A DNA stretch of 64,000 nucleotides, from positions 186,001-250,000 of the forward strand of contig NZ_JAHKQE010000009.1 of assembly GCF_018860855.1 (NCBI RefSeq). The letters run 5' to 3'. How positions within the stretch are numbered: position 1 is the stretch's first letter; every line of letters starts with the position of its first letter. This stretch comes from Amphritea atlantica (lineage in GTDB: Bacteria > Pseudomonadota > Gammaproteobacteria > Pseudomonadales > Balneatricaceae). The notes under the pieces were generated by a model. It did no database searches and was not told the origin of the DNA. It saw nothing but the letters and a program-made list of their open reading frames with translations. Both the position numbers and the translations under genes were made by a program. Positions 63,317-64,000 of the stretch are shown in pieces.

Positions 63317-64000
63317 TTATGCTGACAGCGTCGCCAAAGGATTAACCGCCCAAGGGGCAACAAAGAACTGATCGACAAATGCCGGATCAACCTCTTGTAC
63401 CGTTTTGTAAGTCCATTGAGGTGCGCCGTCTTTATCGACCAACAACGCCCGCACACCTTCGGGGAACTCACGGTGCTTACAGCTCTGCACTGACAGTACC
63501 AGTTCGCTCTCAAACACCTCTTTAAGGGACATATGCTGAGTCACTTCAAGCTGTTTCTTAATCAGGTGAACCGCCAGTGGGCTACCGTGACTGATCGCTT
63601 TTTTCGCCCGCGAGATCCATTTATCGTCGCTTTCAACGGCCATCAGCCCCTCGACCAAATCAGACAACGAATCGGTATCGGTGATCTGTTGAATAAAGCG
63701 GTAATGGTTCTGCACCGGCGAGTCAGGATTGAAGGCTGCTTGAGATTCCGACTCTAATTGACGCAACACGCGATTAGTCGCGCCATAAGCACAGCCATCC
63801 CACTGTTCCGATTGCAGTTTTTCAACCAGATCAGCGCGACGATCCGACGCGATAAATCGATCCGCCAGCCCTAAAAACAGTGCATCGGCCGCATTCATCG
63901 GATTACCGGTCAGCCCCAAGAACAGTCCTGTACGGCCCGGCATATGATTCAAAAACCAGCTGCCGCCGACATCAGGGTACAGCCCAATCGTCACCTCAGG
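63317..64000 (-). CDS. 3-hydroxyisobutyryl-CoA hydrolase (enoyl-CoA hydratase family), partial at right edge
   Basis: The C-terminal 227 or so residues; the frame is open past 64000 with PEVTIGLYPDVGGSWFLNHM as the first visible part. This glycine-rich loop with PDVGGS and the later ADALFLGLADRFI and GVRALLVDKDGAPQW are characteristic of HIBCH rather than of simple enoyl-CoA hydratases. It hydrolyses 3-hydroxyisobutyryl-CoA to the acid for MmsB, 178 bases downstream. The N-terminus lies outside the window. Confidence 0.88.
   Translation of the reverse strand, partial: PEVTIGLYPDVGGSWFLNHMPGRTGLFLGLTGNPMNAADALFLGLADRFIASDRRADLVEKLQSEQWDGCAYGATNRVLRQLESESQAAFNPDSPVQNHYRFIQQITDTDSLSDLVEGLMAVESDDKWISRAKKAISHGSPLAVHLIKKQLEVTQHMSLKEVFESELVLSVQSCKHREFPEGVRALLVDKDGAPQWTYKTVQEVDPAFVDQFFVAPWAVNPLATLSA

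Noticed and set aside
1-64000. tRNA, rRNA, CRISPR, insertion sequence or prophage signals
   Set aside because: I scanned for these and saw no cloverleaf, spaced repeat array, transposase or integrase motif; some small RNAs could still be missed by eye.

Overview
The window reads as an ordinary chromosomal segment of a marine, heterotrophic gammaproteobacterium, most likely Oceanospirillales-like. This placement is inferred from the gene set (FabV, Mqo, DASS transporter, NahK/ErcS-type kinase, 4-hydroxyphenylacetate genes); no rRNA marker is present. Gene density is high. I see no tRNA or rRNA gene, insertion sequence, integrase, prophage or CRISPR array.

Layout. 0-5 kb: a DUF1127 protein divergent from a MocR regulator with an operator array between them, then rlmF, an EamA permease and hpaR. 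5-18.6 kb: a PAS-GGDEF-EAL protein, gabD, an MFS efflux pump, small orphan proteins (DinB, DUF1272, YnfA, M15 peptidase, DUF302), a DASS carrier, MarC and an iron alcohol dehydrogenase. 18.8-24.4 kb: a ferric-reductase-like flavoprotein, then LysR divergent from a GST and a PNPOx-FNR-ferredoxin fusion. 24.4-32 kb: an accessory-looking stretch of small envelope proteins, a ZIP transporter with a ferritin-like partner, a broken SDR gene and a tandem cupin. 32-37.4 kb: hpaF and hpaH-I-G1-G2-E, the lower homoprotocatechuate pathway, without hpaD. 37.5-46 kb: a membrane protein, then an operon encoding an H2-sensing regulatory [NiFe] hydrogenase with its kinase, a DksA/TraR zinc-finger protein, an ErcS/NahK hybrid kinase and the ErcA alcohol-dehydrogenase homologue. 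46-58 kb: htpG with a sigma-32-type promoter, permeases, RNA and sulfur proteins, mqo, a chemoreceptor and fabV. 58-64 kb: etfBA, prpE, mmsB and a partial 3-hydroxyisobutyryl-CoA hydrolase, a valine/propionate catabolic block.

How the genes fit together. The hpa enzymes convert the ring-cleavage product of homoprotocatechuate to pyruvate and succinic semialdehyde; GabD can feed the latter into the TCA cycle and Mqo works in that cycle. HpaR lies about 28-33 kb from the hpa operon, but both promoter regions carry a near-identical 18-base site, which suggests a split regulon. The most unusual block is 38.8-46.1 kb: tight spacing and start/stop overlaps tie a cytoplasmic H2 sensor to signalling proteins known from alcohol-oxidation control. 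No catalytic hydrogenase, maturation gene or HoxA-type regulator is present in the window.
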